Notes: generated from the sequence alone by a model not told the origin. Positions 33,875 through 44,549 are shown, numbered from the stretch's first letter. The stretch: 64,000 bases of DNA from Roseibium aggregatum (GCF_017309185.1 NZ_JAEKJZ010000001.1:2232001-2296000), one strand, 5' to 3'. A program made the numbers and translations.

Positions 33875-34357
33875 ATGGAAACGTCTGACCGAATTACCTA
33901 CCGCCGCTCAACCGCCGACGACGCCGAAGCCGTCTTTGCGTTGGTCGGCGCTTCCGTTCGCACTCTGAGCCCGGATCCCTACCCTCGTGAAGTCGTAGCG
34001 ACCTGGATGGCTGGACGTGCGAGTGACGACTATCTCGAAGATTGCAGGAATCAGCAGATCTGGATCGCGGAGCTTGGATCCGTGCCAATCGGGTTTGCCC
34101 ATGGCGTGCCGGGAGAATTGAAACGCCTGTTCGTTGATGCCGATCATGCCGGAAGAGGTGTTGGCGCAGCTCTTTTGGAACGCGCATTGCGCGACACCAC
34201 GCCTGATGGGCACGGGATCGTCAAGATCGAGGCCACTTTGAATGCCGCTCCCTTCTACGAAAAGTGGGGCTTCAAAGAGGTCGGGAGAAGCGTCTTTCCC
34301 GGACGGGATGAGGGCCTTCCCCAGATCGATGTCATCGTGATGTCCAATGACAGATGA
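33875..34357 (+). CDS. GNAT-family N-acetyltransferase
   Basis: This 160-residue acetyltransferase has the acetyl-CoA motif VDADHAGRGVGAALLERAL at about residues 87-105 and the C-terminal FYEKWGFKEVGR. The acceptor is unknown. It is monocistronic, convergent with the efflux operon. Confidence 0.85.
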   Translation: METSDRITYRRSTADDAEAVFALVGASVRTLSPDPYPREVVATWMAGRASDDYLEDCRNQQIWIAELGSVPIGFAHGVPGELKRLFVDADHAGRGVGAALLERALRDTTPDGHGIVKIEATLNAAPFYEKWGFKEVGRSVFPGRDEGLPQIDVIVMSNDR

Positions 34358-34473
34358 TTCCGCCCGGTCCGTTCCTGACCTTCGCGATATGCCTGCCGTC
34401 TGCGTATTCGTGAAAACAGCTTGAGTTCCGCCGGTCCCTCCCGCTGGCGCGGCAAGGTCAGGACCGGCTCGCG

Positions 34474-35946
34474 TCAATTCTGAAAATGCGGCCCCGTGTT
34501 CGTATCGACGACCTCGGGCGTGCTCGTTTCGACTTCCCCGTTCCAGCCGCCGCCAAGTGCCTTTTGAAGAAAGATATAGTAAGTGGTCAGAAGCACCCTG
34601 CTCTGGATCAGCGTATCCTCGGCGGAATACGTCGAGCGTTCGGCATCGAGCACATCCAGGAAGGAAACAGCACCGGTGGTGTAAAGTGAACGGGACAGTT
34701 CCGCAGCCTTCTTGTAGCTTTGCGCCGACTGCCTCTGGCTCGAAAGTCTCCGCCGTTCCTGGTTGAAGCCGACAAGCGCGTTTTCGACATCCTCGAGCGC
34801 TTCGAGTACCGATGCCTTATAGGCCAGGAAGTACTGGTCACGCTGCGCCTTGGTTACCTCCACGGCCGCGGCAAGTTTGCCGGCGTTGAAGATCGGCACC
34901 GAAAGGCTCGGCCCAAACGACCAGCTTATGGAGGAGTTCTTGCCGAGATCGCCGAAATCCGAGGCACTGGTCCCGATGTCCCCGGTCAGGCTGATCGACG
35001 GATACCTGGCGGCTTCCGCCTCACCGATCTGGGCCGTTGCCTGCGCGAGCTGGCGTTCGGCGAGCCGGACGTCCGGCCGGGTCAACAGGATGTTGGCCGG
35101 CACACCCGCCGGTATTGGTATCCGCGGCACCGGGATACGGCTGCTCTTGTTCAACTGCTTCGTCAGTGCCGTCGGCTCCTGTCCGGTCAGCACTCCGAGC
35201 CTGTGCTGTGCCGCGGCAAGCGATGTTTTCAACGTGGGGATGGCCGCCTCCGTGGATGCGGCCTGCCCTTTTGCGTTGGCGAGATCGACTCCGGAAGACG
35301 TGCCTGCATCAAACCGCTTTTGCGTGAGTTCGGCCGTGTCCCACTGCGATTTCGCCGTTCGCTGCGCAAGATGGATCCGCTGCTGGAAACCGCGCGCTTC
35401 CACGTAGTTTGTGGCGACGTCGCCAATCAGCGTCAGCAGCGTCGAGCGAAGATCTTCCTCCGCCGCGTCGATCCCGTATTTTGCGGCTTCCTTGGCCCTG
35501 CGGTTGGCCCCGAAGAGATCGATTTCCCAGGCCGCGTCGAAACCGCCGTTCCAAACCGTGCTGTAGTTTCCGGAGCCGGTGGACGAGCTGCCGGTTGACT
35601 TCGATCGGGTTACCGCCGCCGATCCGTCGAGGCTCGGAAAGAGGGACGCGGTCGTCTGCTTGTAGCTGGCGCGCGCCTCCCGAACCCTGGCCTTGGCCGA
35701 TCTCACATCCAGGTTGTTGTTGATCGCGATCTCGATCAGTTGGTTCAGTTCCGGATCGTTCAGCCGTGTCCACCAGTAGGCCAGTTGCGGCACGCCGGAC
35801 GGCGTCGCCTGGCTGGTGTTCGACCAGCGGCCAGGTACTGAAATATTGGGTTGCTGATAATCCGGACCGACGGCACAGCCGCTCAGCAATCCGGCGATCA
35901 GTAGCCCTGCCCCAACCGATTTAAGCGCCGTCTTAGACATCGCCAC
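34474..35946 (-). CDS. RND efflux outer-membrane lipoprotein, NodT family
   Basis: This 490-residue TolC-like channel has an N-terminal lipobox LLSGC at about residue 20-24, followed by AVGPDYQQP. It has long helical repeats in two halves (near residues 100-200 and 310-420). The frame opens at GTG 35946; ATG 35940 is a likely alternative. It is the last gene of the adaptor-pump-channel operon, 78 bp after the pump. Confidence 0.9.
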   Translation of the reverse strand: MAMSKTALKSVGAGLLIAGLLSGCAVGPDYQQPNISVPGRWSNTSQATPSGVPQLAYWWTRLNDPELNQLIEIAINNNLDVRSAKARVREARASYKQTTASLFPSLDGSAAVTRSKSTGSSSTGSGNYSTVWNGGFDAAWEIDLFGANRRAKEAAKYGIDAAEEDLRSTLLTLIGDVATNYVEARGFQQRIHLAQRTAKSQWDTAELTQKRFDAGTSSGVDLANAKGQAASTEAAIPTLKTSLAAAQHRLGVLTGQEPTALTKQLNKSSRIPVPRIPIPAGVPANILLTRPDVRLAERQLAQATAQIGEAEAARYPSISLTGDIGTSASDFGDLGKNSSISWSFGPSLSVPIFNAGKLAAAVEVTKAQRDQYFLAYKASVLEALEDVENALVGFNQERRRLSSQRQSAQSYKKAAELSRSLYTTGAVSFLDVLDAERSTYSAEDTLIQSRVLLTTYYIFLQKALGGGWNGEVETSTPEVVDTNTGPHFQN

Positions 35947-36024
35947 CCAAGTCCTGTTTTTCTTTCCGCCTTCGACTGAAGCGGTCCATTGTTTGAAAGG
36001 TCGTCATCCGGATTGCGCGTCGCC

Positions 36025-39000
36025 TCAAAGCGTTTCGCTCGACGGTGCACCACCCGGCAACACCGCCTTCTTGCCGCCGAAGACCCGCCGCACCGTCACA
36101 AAAAGCAGCGGCACGAAGAAGATGCCCAGGACGGTCGAAGAGATCATGCCGCCCATGACGCCGATGCCGATGGAGTTCTGAGCACCCGACCCCGCACCGG
36201 TCGCGATTGCGAGGGGCGTGACCCCCAGAATAAAGGCGAAGGACGTCATCAGGATAGGTCTCAGGCGTTGGCGGGCCGCGTCGAGCGTTGCTTCGATCAG
36301 GCCTTTCCCGCGGCTTTGCTGCTCGATCGCGAATTCAACGATCAGGATGGCGTTCTTCGCCGCAAGACCGATGGTGGTCAAAAGACCCACCTTGAAATAG
36401 ACGTCGTTGGTCTGCCCGAAGAGCAACGCGGCCGCCAGCGCGCCGAAGATACCAATGGGCACGGACAGCATCACCGCGAAGGGGATCGACCAGCTTTCGT
36501 AGAGAGCTGCGAGACAGAGGAACACAATCAGGATCGAGATCGCGTAGAGAGAGGTCGCCTGATCTCCCGACAACCGTTCCTGGAAAGAGAGCCCTGTCCA
36601 TTCATGCACGAATCCGGCCGGAAGCTGGGCGACAAGGTTGTCGACCTCGTTCATCCCCTCGCCGGAACTCGCACCGGTGGCCGCCTGCCCCTGCAACTCC
36701 ACGGCCGACGAACCGTTGTAGCGCTCCAGCCGGGGCGAACCGTAGGTCCATCGGCTGGTGGCGAAGGCGGAAAACGGCACCATGTCGCCGTCGTCGTTGC
36801 GCACATGCCAACGGTCGAGATCGGAGGGCTGCATCCGGAAGGGCGCGTCCGATTGCACGTAAACCGGCTTGATCCGCCCCCGGTCCATGAAGTCGTTCAC
36901 ATAATCGGACCCCCAGGCAATCGACAGGGTGTTGTTGATATCGGTGATGGACAAGTCGAAAAGACGTGCCTTTTCCGTATCGATATTCACCTTGAAGAGC
37001 GGCTGGTCCTCCTGACCGTTCGGTCTGGTTGCCGTAAGCTTCGGGGACTGTGCCGCCATCCCGAGAAGCTGGTTGCGCACCTCGATCAGCCGGTCATGGC
37101 CCGCACCGTTGATGTCCTGAAGGTAGAACGTAAAACCATTGGTATTGCCCATGCCCTGAATGGCCGGCGGCGCCAGGGCGAAAACCCGGGCATCCTTCAT
37201 CTGAGAAAACGCGCCCATGGCCCGCCCGGCGACCGCCTGAGCCGACAGCCGCGGGTCCTCGCGTTCCGCGAAATCCTTCATTCGCACGAAGGCGATGCCC
37301 ACGTTCTGCCCCTGCCCGCCAAAGCCGAACCCGGCGACGGTGAAGACACTCTGGACGGCATCGGGCTCGTTTTCGAGATAGTGATTTCGGACCTGGTCGA
37401 GCACGGAGAGCGTTCTTCCCTGGGTCGCGCCGACCGGCAGCGTGATGCTGGTGATCAGGATACCCTGATCTTCCTGCGGCAGGAACGAGCTCGGCAAGCG
37501 GGTGAACATCCAGCCCATTGCGCCGGACACGCCGACAAACAGGATCAGAAAGACAATGCTCCGCTTCAGGATGAATCCGTTCGCGGCACGATAACCGTTG
37601 GCGCTGGCGTCGAATCCCTTGTTGAACCAGGCAAACGGTCCCCGGGCGTGCCCATGACTGCCGGATTTCAGAATTGTCGCGCAGAGCGCCGGCGTCAGGA
37701 TCAGGGCCACCAGGACCGACAGGATCATCGCCGAGACGATAGTGATCGAAAACTGCCGGTAGATCACGCCGACCGAACCGCCGAAAAAGGCCATCGGCAC
37801 GAAGACGGCGGACAGCACGACCGCGATACCGATCAGCGCTCCGGTGATTTCCTTCATCGACTTGCGGGTCGCCTCCCTGGGCGACAGCCCCTCCTCCGCC
37901 ATGACGCGTTCGACGTTCTCGACAACGACAATGGCGTCGTCCACCAGAAGGCCGATGGCAAGCACCATCGCGAACATGGTCAAGGTGTTGATCGAGTAGC
38001 CGAAAAGCGCCAGCACCCCGAACGTGCCGAGCAGCACCACCGGAACCGCGAGCGTGGGAATGAGGGTCGCCCGGATGTTCTGCAAAAACAGGAACATGAC
38101 CAGGAAGACGAGGACGACCGCCTCGATCAGCGTGTGCACCACCTTCTCGATGGACAATTCGACGAAGGGGGTGGTGTCGTAGGGATAGACAACCTCAAGC
38201 CCTGCCGGCAGCGTGGGGGACAAACGCTCGATCGTGTCGCGTACCCGTTCCGCCGTATCGATGGCATTGGCGCCGGTGGCAAGACTAACGGCAAGACCGG
38301 AGGCCGGCATGCCGTTATACGAGGCCAGCGTCGTGTAGCTTTCGTTGGCGATTTCCACCCGTGCGACGTCGTTAAGGCGCACGATGGCCCCCTCCTGGGA
38401 GCTCTTCAGGATGATGTCGCGGAACTGCTGAACCGTCTGCAGGCGGCTCGATGCGGTGACCGTGGCATTGAGCTGCTGGCCCTGGACCTGGGGAAGACCG
38501 CCGAGCTGACCGGCTGAAACCTGTGTATTCTGCGCCTCGATGGCGGAGCTGACATCGCTCGGCATCAAGTTGTATTTCAAAAGCTTTTCCGGATCGAGCC
38601 AGATTCGCATGGCATAGCCGGAGCCGAACAGGCGGGTCTCGCCGACACCTTCGACCCGTTTCAACGTGTCGTTCAGCGTGCTGTCCACATAGTCCGCGAT
38701 GTCGGTAGAGGTCAGACGGCCATCCGACGACACAAATCCGATCACAAGCAGGAAGCCGGTCGTCGACTTGGTCACGGTGATGCCCGTGTTCTGCACGATT
38801 TGCGGAAGCTGACTGGTGACGAGTTGCAGCTTGTTCTGCACCTGCATCTGAGCCACATCCGGATCGGCGTCGTTGGAAAAGACCAGAGAAATCTGTGCCT
38901 GCCCGGTATTGGAGGATGTCGCCGTCATGTAGTCCAGGTGATCGATACCGGACATGCCCTGTTCGATCACCTTCGTGACGGAGTTTTCGACGGTTTCAGC

Positions 39001-39159
39001 GTCCGCCCCCGGATAACTGGCGTTGATGTTGACGGTTGTGGGCGCAATCTGAGGATACTGCGCGACGGACAAGGTGGTGATGGCAAGCGCGCCCGCAAGC
39101 ATCGTCACGATGGCGATTACCCAGGCAAAAATCGGCCGGTCAATGAAAAACGCGGACAT
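36025..39159 (-). CDS. RND multidrug efflux pump, AcrB type
   Basis: This 1044-residue inner-membrane transporter of the HAE1 family begins [20 protein letters not shown]. It has the usual 12-helix pattern and DD in [15 protein letters not shown] for proton relay. Large periplasmic loops lie between helices 1-2 and 7-8. It shares one base (TGATG) with the adaptor gene. A very long antisense frame covers much of it and is a shadow. Confidence 0.96.
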   Translation of the reverse strand: MSAFFIDRPIFAWVIAIVTMLAGALAITTLSVAQYPQIAPTTVNINASYPGADAETVENSVTKVIEQGMSGIDHLDYMTATSSNTGQAQISLVFSNDADPDVAQMQVQNKLQLVTSQLPQIVQNTGITVTKSTTGFLLVIGFVSSDGRLTSTDIADYVDSTLNDTLKRVEGVGETRLFGSGYAMRIWLDPEKLLKYNLMPSDVSSAIEAQNTQVSAGQLGGLPQVQGQQLNATVTASSRLQTVQQFRDIILKSSQEGAIVRLNDVARVEIANESYTTLASYNGMPASGLAVSLATGANAIDTAERVRDTIERLSPTLPAGLEVVYPYDTTPFVELSIEKVVHTLIEAVVLVFLVMFLFLQNIRATLIPTLAVPVVLLGTFGVLALFGYSINTLTMFAMVLAIGLLVDDAIVVVENVERVMAEEGLSPREATRKSMKEITGALIGIAVVLSAVFVPMAFFGGSVGVIYRQFSITIVSAMILSVLVALILTPALCATILKSGSHGHARGPFAWFNKGFDASANGYRAANGFILKRSIVFLILFVGVSGAMGWMFTRLPSSFLPQEDQGILITSITLPVGATQGRTLSVLDQVRNHYLENEPDAVQSVFTVAGFGFGGQGQNVGIAFVRMKDFAEREDPRLSAQAVAGRAMGAFSQMKDARVFALAPPAIQGMGNTNGFTFYLQDINGAGHDRLIEVRNQLLGMAAQSPKLTATRPNGQEDQPLFKVNIDTEKARLFDLSITDINNTLSIAWGSDYVNDFMDRGRIKPVYVQSDAPFRMQPSDLDRWHVRNDDGDMVPFSAFATSRWTYGSPRLERYNGSSAVELQGQAATGASSGEGMNEVDNLVAQLPAGFVHEWTGLSFQERLSGDQATSLYAISILIVFLCLAALYESWSIPFAVMLSVPIGIFGALAAALLFGQTNDVYFKVGLLTTIGLAAKNAILIVEFAIEQQSRGKGLIEATLDAARQRLRPILMTSFAFILGVTPLAIATGAGSGAQNSIGIGVMGGMISSTVLGIFFVPLLFVTVRRVFGGKKAVLPGGAPSSETL

Positions 39160-40397
39160 CAGTCGGTCGCCTCGCCCGCATTGTCCAGGGTTTCGCCGCG
39201 GCTTCCGACTTCGCCGGTGGTTTCGTCGATGGTGACAAGCACGCCGGTTGCCTCCTGGCCCGCTTTGACGAACAGCGTTCCTTCAACAATCACCCTGTCG
39301 CCGTCGGAAATCCCCTCGCTCACCAGCCAGTTGTTGCCGACATTGCCGCCGACCTGAAGCACGCGCTCTTCAACCTTGCCGTCCCGGCCGAGAAACAACG
39401 CGGTGGGCTCCCCCCTGGCATTGCGAGAGACAGCACGCTGGGGAACGAGATAGGAGTCCTGCGCCACCCCTTCTTCCACGACCGCCTGCACATACATGCC
39501 CGGCAGCAGCAGTCTTTCCGGATTTGCGAATTCAGCGCGCAGGGTATAGGTGCCCGTCGTCGGATTGACATAGGCCTGCGAGAATTCGAGCTTGCCGGCT
39601 TCGGGATAGTCCTCACCCGTCTCAAGAAGCAGACGGACCGTCACATTGTCTCCGTTGAGCTTGATCCGCCCTTCCCTCACCGCCTTCCGCAGATTGAGAA
39701 GGTTGGTGCTTGACTGGGTGACATCGACGTTGATCGGATCGAGCTGACGGATCGTGGTCAGGGCATCGCTCTGGTTGGCCGTGACAAGCGCGCCGACGCT
39801 CAGCGTCGAAGCCTCGATACGTCCGGAAATCGGTGCACGGATGACCGTATGATCCAGGTTGATTTTCGCGGTTTGAACATCGGCCTTTGCCGCCGCGATA
39901 TCGGCTCTCGCCTGGGCAAGGTCGGCCAGCGCGTCCTCAAGTTCCTGTTTGGCAACCGCATTCTGCGTGATCAGTTCCTTGTAGCGGTCGACTTTCGTCT
40001 CGGCGCTTGGCAGAGCCGCCTCGGCCTTTTGCAGGGCGGCAACCGCGCTGTCGTGTGCGGCCTTGTAGAGTTCGTCATCGATCCGGTAAAGCACCGCATC
40101 GGCCTCCACTTCGGAGCCTTCCTTGAACAGGCGTTCCTTGATGATGCCGCTGACCTCGGGCCGGACCTCGGCGTCGAGCGAAGCCACTGTGCGTCCGGAG
40201 AGCTTGGCGGTGATCGCGACGGATTGCGGATGCAACTCGACGACACCGACCTCTGGTTTCGGTGCCGAACCCTGTCCCTGCTGCGCCTGAAGAGGGGCGG
40301 AAGCGGTGATTGCCGAAACAAACAGGCAGGCTGTCAGCGCCGCGCGGGAAAGGGAGGAGAAACGTCCCGAAGCGACGAAAGAGAATGTGCTAAGCAT
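39159..40397 (-). CDS. RND efflux periplasmic adaptor (membrane fusion protein)
   Basis: This 412-residue protein has an N-terminal signal ending QAQQ and no lipobox. A beta-barrel/lipoyl region follows, with a coiled coil in the middle (repeated Ala/Glu/Lys-rich residues at about 100-180) and the typical [14 protein letters not shown] stretch. It is the first gene of the operon. A TetR gene diverges 136 bp upstream. Confidence 0.92.
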   Translation of the reverse strand: MLSTFSFVASGRFSSLSRAALTACLFVSAITASAPLQAQQGQGSAPKPEVGVVELHPQSVAITAKLSGRTVASLDAEVRPEVSGIIKERLFKEGSEVEADAVLYRIDDELYKAAHDSAVAALQKAEAALPSAETKVDRYKELITQNAVAKQELEDALADLAQARADIAAAKADVQTAKINLDHTVIRAPISGRIEASTLSVGALVTANQSDALTTIRQLDPINVDVTQSSTNLLNLRKAVREGRIKLNGDNVTVRLLLETGEDYPEAGKLEFSQAYVNPTTGTYTLRAEFANPERLLLPGMYVQAVVEEGVAQDSYLVPQRAVSRNARGEPTALFLGRDGKVEERVLQVGGNVGNNWLVSEGISDGDRVIVEGTLFVKAGQEATGVLVTIDETTGEVGSRGETLDNAGEATD

Positions 40398-40435
40398 GTG
40401 TTGGAGCGAATCCTGTCAGGTACGCGACTTTTGTT

Positions 40436-40453
40436 GAGGTTTAGAAAACCCTC
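40436..40453. promoter_or_regulatory. Possible operator between the efflux operon and its TetR regulator
   Basis: GAGGTTTAGAAAACCCTC is an imperfect inverted repeat in the 136-bp divergent gap. TetR regulators usually bind such a site and repress both the pump and themselves. This is a weak assignment from symmetry only. Confidence 0.35.
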
Positions 40454-40533
40454 TGGTACCAATATTATTTGTGCAGTGCGGCAGTCAATCGAATTTCCGC
40501 AACAAAATGTAACGAACTGATTGGGAGGAGAAA

Positions 40534-41217
40534 ATTTCCACGAAACCGAACAGAAATGTTTCGCAGTGTTCCGGTGAAGAGGCCTCCGTTCCTCGCGAAT
40601 GCCGTCCTAGGGGCCGCCAGAAGGTCCATGACACCGAAACGCTCAAGTCAAAAATTCTGGATGTCGCTTTCCGGACGTTTCAAAAACATTCCTACAAGGG
40701 CTCGACCATGCTCAGGGTCGCTGCCAACGCGGGGATATCGAAGCGAACGCTCTACGAGGTCTTTCCGTCCAAACCGGAACTCTTTACGCAAATGGCCATC
40801 CGGCACCGGTCGAACGTGGTCGACCTGACGCAGATGGACGAGGATTGCCCGCTCGATATTGCATTGAGAAAAATCTTCAAGGTCGATCAGACCGACGCCG
40901 AGCATCAAAGACAGATCGATGAAATGCGCCTGTTTTTCGCCGAATCCATCGCGAACCCCGAACTGGGCGATCTGGTCAGGAAACACTGCGGCGCCGGCCT
41001 TCTCGATCTTCTGGCGGACTGGGTCGACACGCAGAAGAAGAAGGGAACGATCGTGACCTCCTCTCCGCGGGATACGGCTAAATACCTCATGGACATTCTC
41101 GTCGGCGCCCGGCTCTACCGGCCTGATTCACCTGAAGGCCCCTCAGGCATCTCCGACATACGAACCTACCTGGAACACAGCATCGCCCATCTGGTCCACG
41201 GCCTGCAGCCGCGCTGA
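40534..41217 (+). CDS. TetR-family regulator of the efflux pump, likely ATT start
   Basis: This regulator has an N-terminal helix-turn-helix (ILDVAFRTFQKHSYKGSTML then VAANAGISKRTLYEVFPSK). The first usable ATG, 40708, would cut off half of the HTH. The frame is open upstream from 40513 but has no ATG, GTG or TTG. GGAGG at 40524-40528 lies 5 bp before ATT at 40534, giving 227 residues. An ATT start (as in infC) is therefore the best reading, but a sequencing error is another explanation. It is divergent from the RND operon, which it probably represses. Confidence 0.75.
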   Translation: MSTKPNRNVSQCSGEEASVPRECRPRGRQKVHDTETLKSKILDVAFRTFQKHSYKGSTMLRVAANAGISKRTLYEVFPSKPELFTQMAIRHRSNVVDLTQMDEDCPLDIALRKIFKVDQTDAEHQRQIDEMRLFFAESIANPELGDLVRKHCGAGLLDLLADWVDTQKKKGTIVTSSPRDTAKYLMDILVGARLYRPDSPEGPSGISDIRTYLEHSIAHLVHGLQPR

Positions 41218-41234
41218 GGGCCACCGAAACGCGC

Positions 41235-41696
41235 TCAATCGTCCCCCCGCCCTGTCCGGCCGCGCAGTTTCTTGACCTGGCCCCTTTGCTTCTTGGCATC
41301 GAGCCTGCGTCGCTTCGATGCCAGTGTCGGGCGCGTCGCCTTACGGGGTTTAGGTTTTTCGCTGGCCCTGCGCAGCAGGTCGAGCAGACGCTCCAGCGCA
41401 TCTTCGCGGTTGCGTTCCCGCGTCCGGTGCCGGTCGGCCTGAAGAACGATTTCGCCCTGAAGCGTCAGCCGGCTGCCGGCAAGTTTCTCCGCACGCGCCT
41501 TAACCTCCTGAGGCAGCGTCTCGTTTCCTGCCAGATTGAACCGGAGCTGGACCGCCGTCGACACCTTGTTGACATTCTGGCCGCCCGGCCCCGACGCACG
41601 AATGAAATCCTCGGTAATATCGTCTTTGAGAATGAACAGGCGACCTGTCACGGAAATCCGCGACGCGGCAAACGGATCTTCCCGGCTGTCCGTCAT
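41235..41696 (-). CDS. arfB: Peptidyl-tRNA hydrolase ArfB (YaeJ)
   Basis: This 153-residue protein has the GGQ motif in SGPGGQNVNKVST near residue 37, used to release peptides from stalled ribosomes. The basic C-terminal tail is rich in Lys and Arg, which anchors in the mRNA channel. The start ATG overlaps the rutR stop (ATGA), so translation is coupled. Confidence 0.93.
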   Translation of the reverse strand: MTDSREDPFAASRISVTGRLFILKDDITEDFIRASGPGGQNVNKVSTAVQLRFNLAGNETLPQEVKARAEKLAGSRLTLQGEIVLQADRHRTRERNREDALERLLDLLRRASEKPKPRKATRPTLASKRRRLDAKKQRGQVKKLRGRTGRGDD

Positions 41697-42373
41697 TCCG
41701 CGCCTTGTTCAGCTTGCGGCCAGGTGATCCCGAGACCGTTTAATACGATCGCCGTGACCGATTGTTCCGTCTCCCGCAGGAAATCCTCGTCGCTCAGGTC
41801 CTTGCCCGTCAGCGCCTTGATCTGAACCGAGAAATCCGCGTAATGCTGGGTCGTTGCCCAGATCGTGAATATCAGATGGACCGGGTCGATGCGCCGTATC
41901 TTGCCCGCCGCGATCCAGTCTTCGATGACCTGGCATTTTTCATCCACCAGACGCTTCAGGTTCGTCTCGAGAATCGGCAGGATTTGCGGGGCTCCCTGCA
42001 TCACCTCGTTGGCGAACAGCCTGGACGCTTCCGGATAGGTCGCGGACATCGCGATCTTTTGCCGGATATAGGCCGCCAGTTCGTCGGCCGGCTCCCCCTG
42101 AGGGTCGAGCGTTTTCAAGGGCGCGAGCCAGACCTCGAGGATGTGCGCCAGCGCCGCATTGTAAATCGCTTCTTTCGAGGGGAAATAGTAAAGCAGGTTG
42201 GATTTCGACATGCCGGCTTCCGCGGCAATCCGTTCAACCGTTGCTCCGGAAAACCCTTTCTTCGAGAATTCGCCCAGGGCGGCTTCCAGGATCAGGGAGC
42301 GGTTCTTTTCCTGAATGCGGCTGATGCCGCCGGTCTTGAAGGGTTCCCTGGACTGCTCGTTGAGACCTGTCAT
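41693..42373 (-). CDS. rutR: TetR-type pyrimidine regulator RutR
   Basis: This 226-residue TetR-family protein has HTH residues VERIAAEAGMSKSNLLYYFPS, then a RutR-type C-terminal domain (YADFSVQIKAL, LNGLGITWP). In E. coli RutR senses uracil and thymine and binds TTGACCAnnTGGTCAA. Two such sites lie just upstream, in the region divergent from the pyrimidine operon. That supports the name strongly. Confidence 0.9.
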   Translation of the reverse strand: MTGLNEQSREPFKTGGISRIQEKNRSLILEAALGEFSKKGFSGATVERIAAEAGMSKSNLLYYFPSKEAIYNAALAHILEVWLAPLKTLDPQGEPADELAAYIRQKIAMSATYPEASRLFANEVMQGAPQILPILETNLKRLVDEKCQVIEDWIAAGKIRRIDPVHLIFTIWATTQHYADFSVQIKALTGKDLSDEDFLRETEQSVTAIVLNGLGITWPQAEQGAE

Positions 42374-42524
42374 CTATAATTCCATTTTCGACCCCCGAAG
42401 GCCGTCCTTTTCATCGCTTTGGCTCAACAGCCGCATTCCTGTGTCAATCCAAAGGCTCCGGCAGCTCTCGATTGCCGCCATTCCTGTTTGACTGGAAATT
42501 AATCATGACGAATGGATTTGCATC

Positions 42525-42540
42525 TTGACCATTTGGTCAA
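42525..42540. promoter_or_regulatory. RutR operator 1
   Basis: TTGACCATTTGGTCAA is an exact palindrome and matches the RutR consensus TTGACCAnnTGGTCAA without error. It lies 152 bp from the rutR start and 300 bp before the aminotransferase. Confidence 0.85.
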
Positions 42541-42557
42541 ATCGTTCCTAGTGTAAA

Positions 42558-42573
42558 TTGACCAGATGGTCAG
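42558..42573. promoter_or_regulatory. RutR operator 2
   Basis: TTGACCAGATGGTCAG matches the RutR consensus with one change in the last base. Its centre is 33 bp from that of operator 1, close to three helical turns, which suits cooperative binding. Confidence 0.8.
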
Positions 42574-42840
42574 AAGCCTAGTCGATCGTTCTGCGGCCTG
42601 CAACGGGTAACGCTTGAAGGTTCGAACGGAAGAGATCATCATAAACAGAACCGGCGTCAACCGGTCCGGGCCATGGGGCCAACCAGAGAAAATCGGCGTT
42701 CGTTTGGAGGGCTACGCCTGCCTGACACGCTAAGGGAAAACACGGGGAGTGGTTCGTGCCGGGTGCCTGCTCGGAGCGGATCTGCAAACCGCTTCAGAAC
42801 CAGCCGCGGCCGAACCTCTTGACGGCCGCAAGGAGGACGC

Positions 42841-44187
42841 ATGTCATCTTCGGCATCTTCAGCTGCACCGAACCAGGCAGCCACAAACAATCTGGAAGCT
42901 TTCTGGATGCCGTTCACCGCCAACCGTCAGTTCAAGAAGGCGCCGCGCATGTTCGTCGCCGCCAAGGACATGCATTACACGACCGCGGACGGCCGCCAGG
43001 TCCTCGACGGAACAGCGGGTCTGTGGTGCTGCAACGCCGGCCATTCCCGGCCCAAGGTCGTCGAGGCCGTGCAGAAGCAGATCGCCGAACTCGACTATGC
43101 GCCCGCCTTCCAAATGGGCCACCCGAAAGCATTTGAATTGGCCGCCCGGCTCGCCGCCAAGATGCCCTCGCCGCTCGACCATGTTTTCTTCACCAACTCC
43201 GGTTCGGAAAGCGTCGATACGGCGCTCAAGATCGCGCTTGCCTATCAGCGCGCCATTGGCCAGGGAACCCGGACGCGCCTGATCGGGCGTGAACGGGGGT
43301 ATCACGGCGTCGGTTTCGGCGGCATTTCCGTCGGCGGCATCGTTTCCAACCGCAAGACCTTCGGCACGCTGCTGACCGGCGTCGACCACATGCGTCACAC
43401 ACACGACCCGGAACGCAACGCTTTCTCGCGCGGCATACCGGAAAACGGTGCCGAATATGTGGAAGATCTCATCCGCATCATCCAGCTTCACGACCCGTCG
43501 ACTATCGCCGCCGTGATCGTCGAGCCCGTGGCCGGATCGACCGGCGTGCTCATTCCGCCGAAAGGCTATCTGGAGCGCCTGCGGGACATCTGCACCGAAC
43601 ACGGCATTCTGCTGATCTTCGACGAGGTCATCACCGGATTCGGACGTCTCGGCTCGCCGTTTGCCACCGACTTCTTCGGCGTAACGCCGGATCTGGTGAC
43701 CACCGCCAAGGGCATTACCTCCGGCGTCATTCCTATGGGCGCGGTCTTCTGCGCCTCCGGGATCTACGACGCCTTCATGACCGGTCCGGAACACATGATC
43801 GAACTGTTCCACGGCTACACCTACTCCGCTCACCCTCTTGCCTGCGCCGCGGCCCTGGCCACGCTCGACACCTATGAGGAAGAAGGTCTGCTCACGCGCG
43901 CGTCCGAGCTTTCCCAGCACTGGGAAGACGGCCTTCACGCCCTCAAGGACTGCCCGCATGTCATCGACATCCGCAACCTCGGCCTGATTGGGGCGGTGGA
44001 GCTGGAACCAATTGCCGGAGAACCGACCAAACGCGCGTTCTCAGCCTTCCTCAAGGCCTACGACGAGGGCCTTCTGATCCGGACCACCGGTGACATCATC
44101 GCGTTGTCGCCGCCGCTGATCATCTCGAAGGAGCAGATCGACGAGCTGTTCGACAAGCTGCGCAATGTACTGAACGCCATCGACTGA
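42841..44187 (+). CDS. Omega-amino acid (beta-alanine) aminotransferase
   Basis: This 448-residue class III PLP enzyme has the PLP Lys in TTAKGITSG, DEVITGFGRLG ahead and the usual NSGSESVDTALK phosphate-binding stretch near residue 118. It resembles beta-alanine:pyruvate transaminases, which make malonate semialdehyde. The first gene of the RutR-controlled operon, it fits the last step of reductive pyrimidine degradation. A strong GGAGGA lies 3 bp before ATG. Confidence 0.92.
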   Translation: MSSSASSAAPNQAATNNLEAFWMPFTANRQFKKAPRMFVAAKDMHYTTADGRQVLDGTAGLWCCNAGHSRPKVVEAVQKQIAELDYAPAFQMGHPKAFELAARLAAKMPSPLDHVFFTNSGSESVDTALKIALAYQRAIGQGTRTRLIGRERGYHGVGFGGISVGGIVSNRKTFGTLLTGVDHMRHTHDPERNAFSRGIPENGAEYVEDLIRIIQLHDPSTIAAVIVEPVAGSTGVLIPPKGYLERLRDICTEHGILLIFDEVITGFGRLGSPFATDFFGVTPDLVTTAKGITSGVIPMGAVFCASGIYDAFMTGPEHMIELFHGYTYSAHPLACAAALATLDTYEEEGLLTRASELSQHWEDGLHALKDCPHVIDIRNLGLIGAVELEPIAGEPTKRAFSAFLKAYDEGLLIRTTGDIIALSPPLIISKEQIDELFDKLRNVLNAID

Positions 44188-44251
44188 TGAATTCCGGCGG
44201 CGGTCCTCAAACCGCCGCCGCTTTCCAGCTTTTGAGTGTGAGAGAGTAACG

Positions 44252-44539
44252 ATGACAAGACCTCAGGCAACGGCCAGCCAGTTGATCGACGACGCGCGTG
44301 TCCGGGTGACTCGCTTCGATTTCGAGCCGGGCGCGGAAACCGGCTGGCACCGTCATGGCATGGACTACGTGATCACAACGCTGACCGAATGCCGCATGGT
44401 GCTTGAGGAGCCGGGTGGAGAGACCCGTGAGGTGCTTATCCCGGCCGGAACCGTCTACCGCCGCGACGAAGGCGTCGAACACAATGTGATCAACGGCGGG
44501 GATGTGCCCATGTCCTTCGTCGAAACCGAACTGAAATAG
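44252..44539 (+). CDS. Small cupin-domain protein
   Basis: This 95-residue single-cupin protein has metal-binding-like residues in ETGWHRHGMDYV and RDEGVEHNV, at the two cupin motifs. Its role in pyrimidine degradation is unknown. Placed between aminotransferase and ureidopropionase genes, it could help handle a reactive intermediate or sense it; this is a guess. Confidence 0.8.
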   Translation: MTRPQATASQLIDDARVRVTRFDFEPGAETGWHRHGMDYVITTLTECRMVLEEPGGETREVLIPAGTVYRRDEGVEHNVINGGDVPMSFVETELK

Positions 44540-44549
44540 GAGAGTGGCA

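Larger units (their letters stand above)
42374..42840. other. Divergent control region and 267-nt leader of the pyrimidine operon
   Basis: This region has rutR on the left and the aminotransferase on the right, with the operators in the middle. The 267 bp between operator 2 and the aminotransferase ATG hold no convincing ORF. GGAGGA at 42832-42837 is the ribosome site. Confidence 0.6.

Noticed and set aside
35989-38517. Plus-strand 842-codon frame across the RND pump gene
   Set aside because: It is antisense to a clear AcrB-type gene. Its composition (many Arg, His, Gln, Asp) is typical of a shadow frame in GC-rich DNA, and it has no domain.
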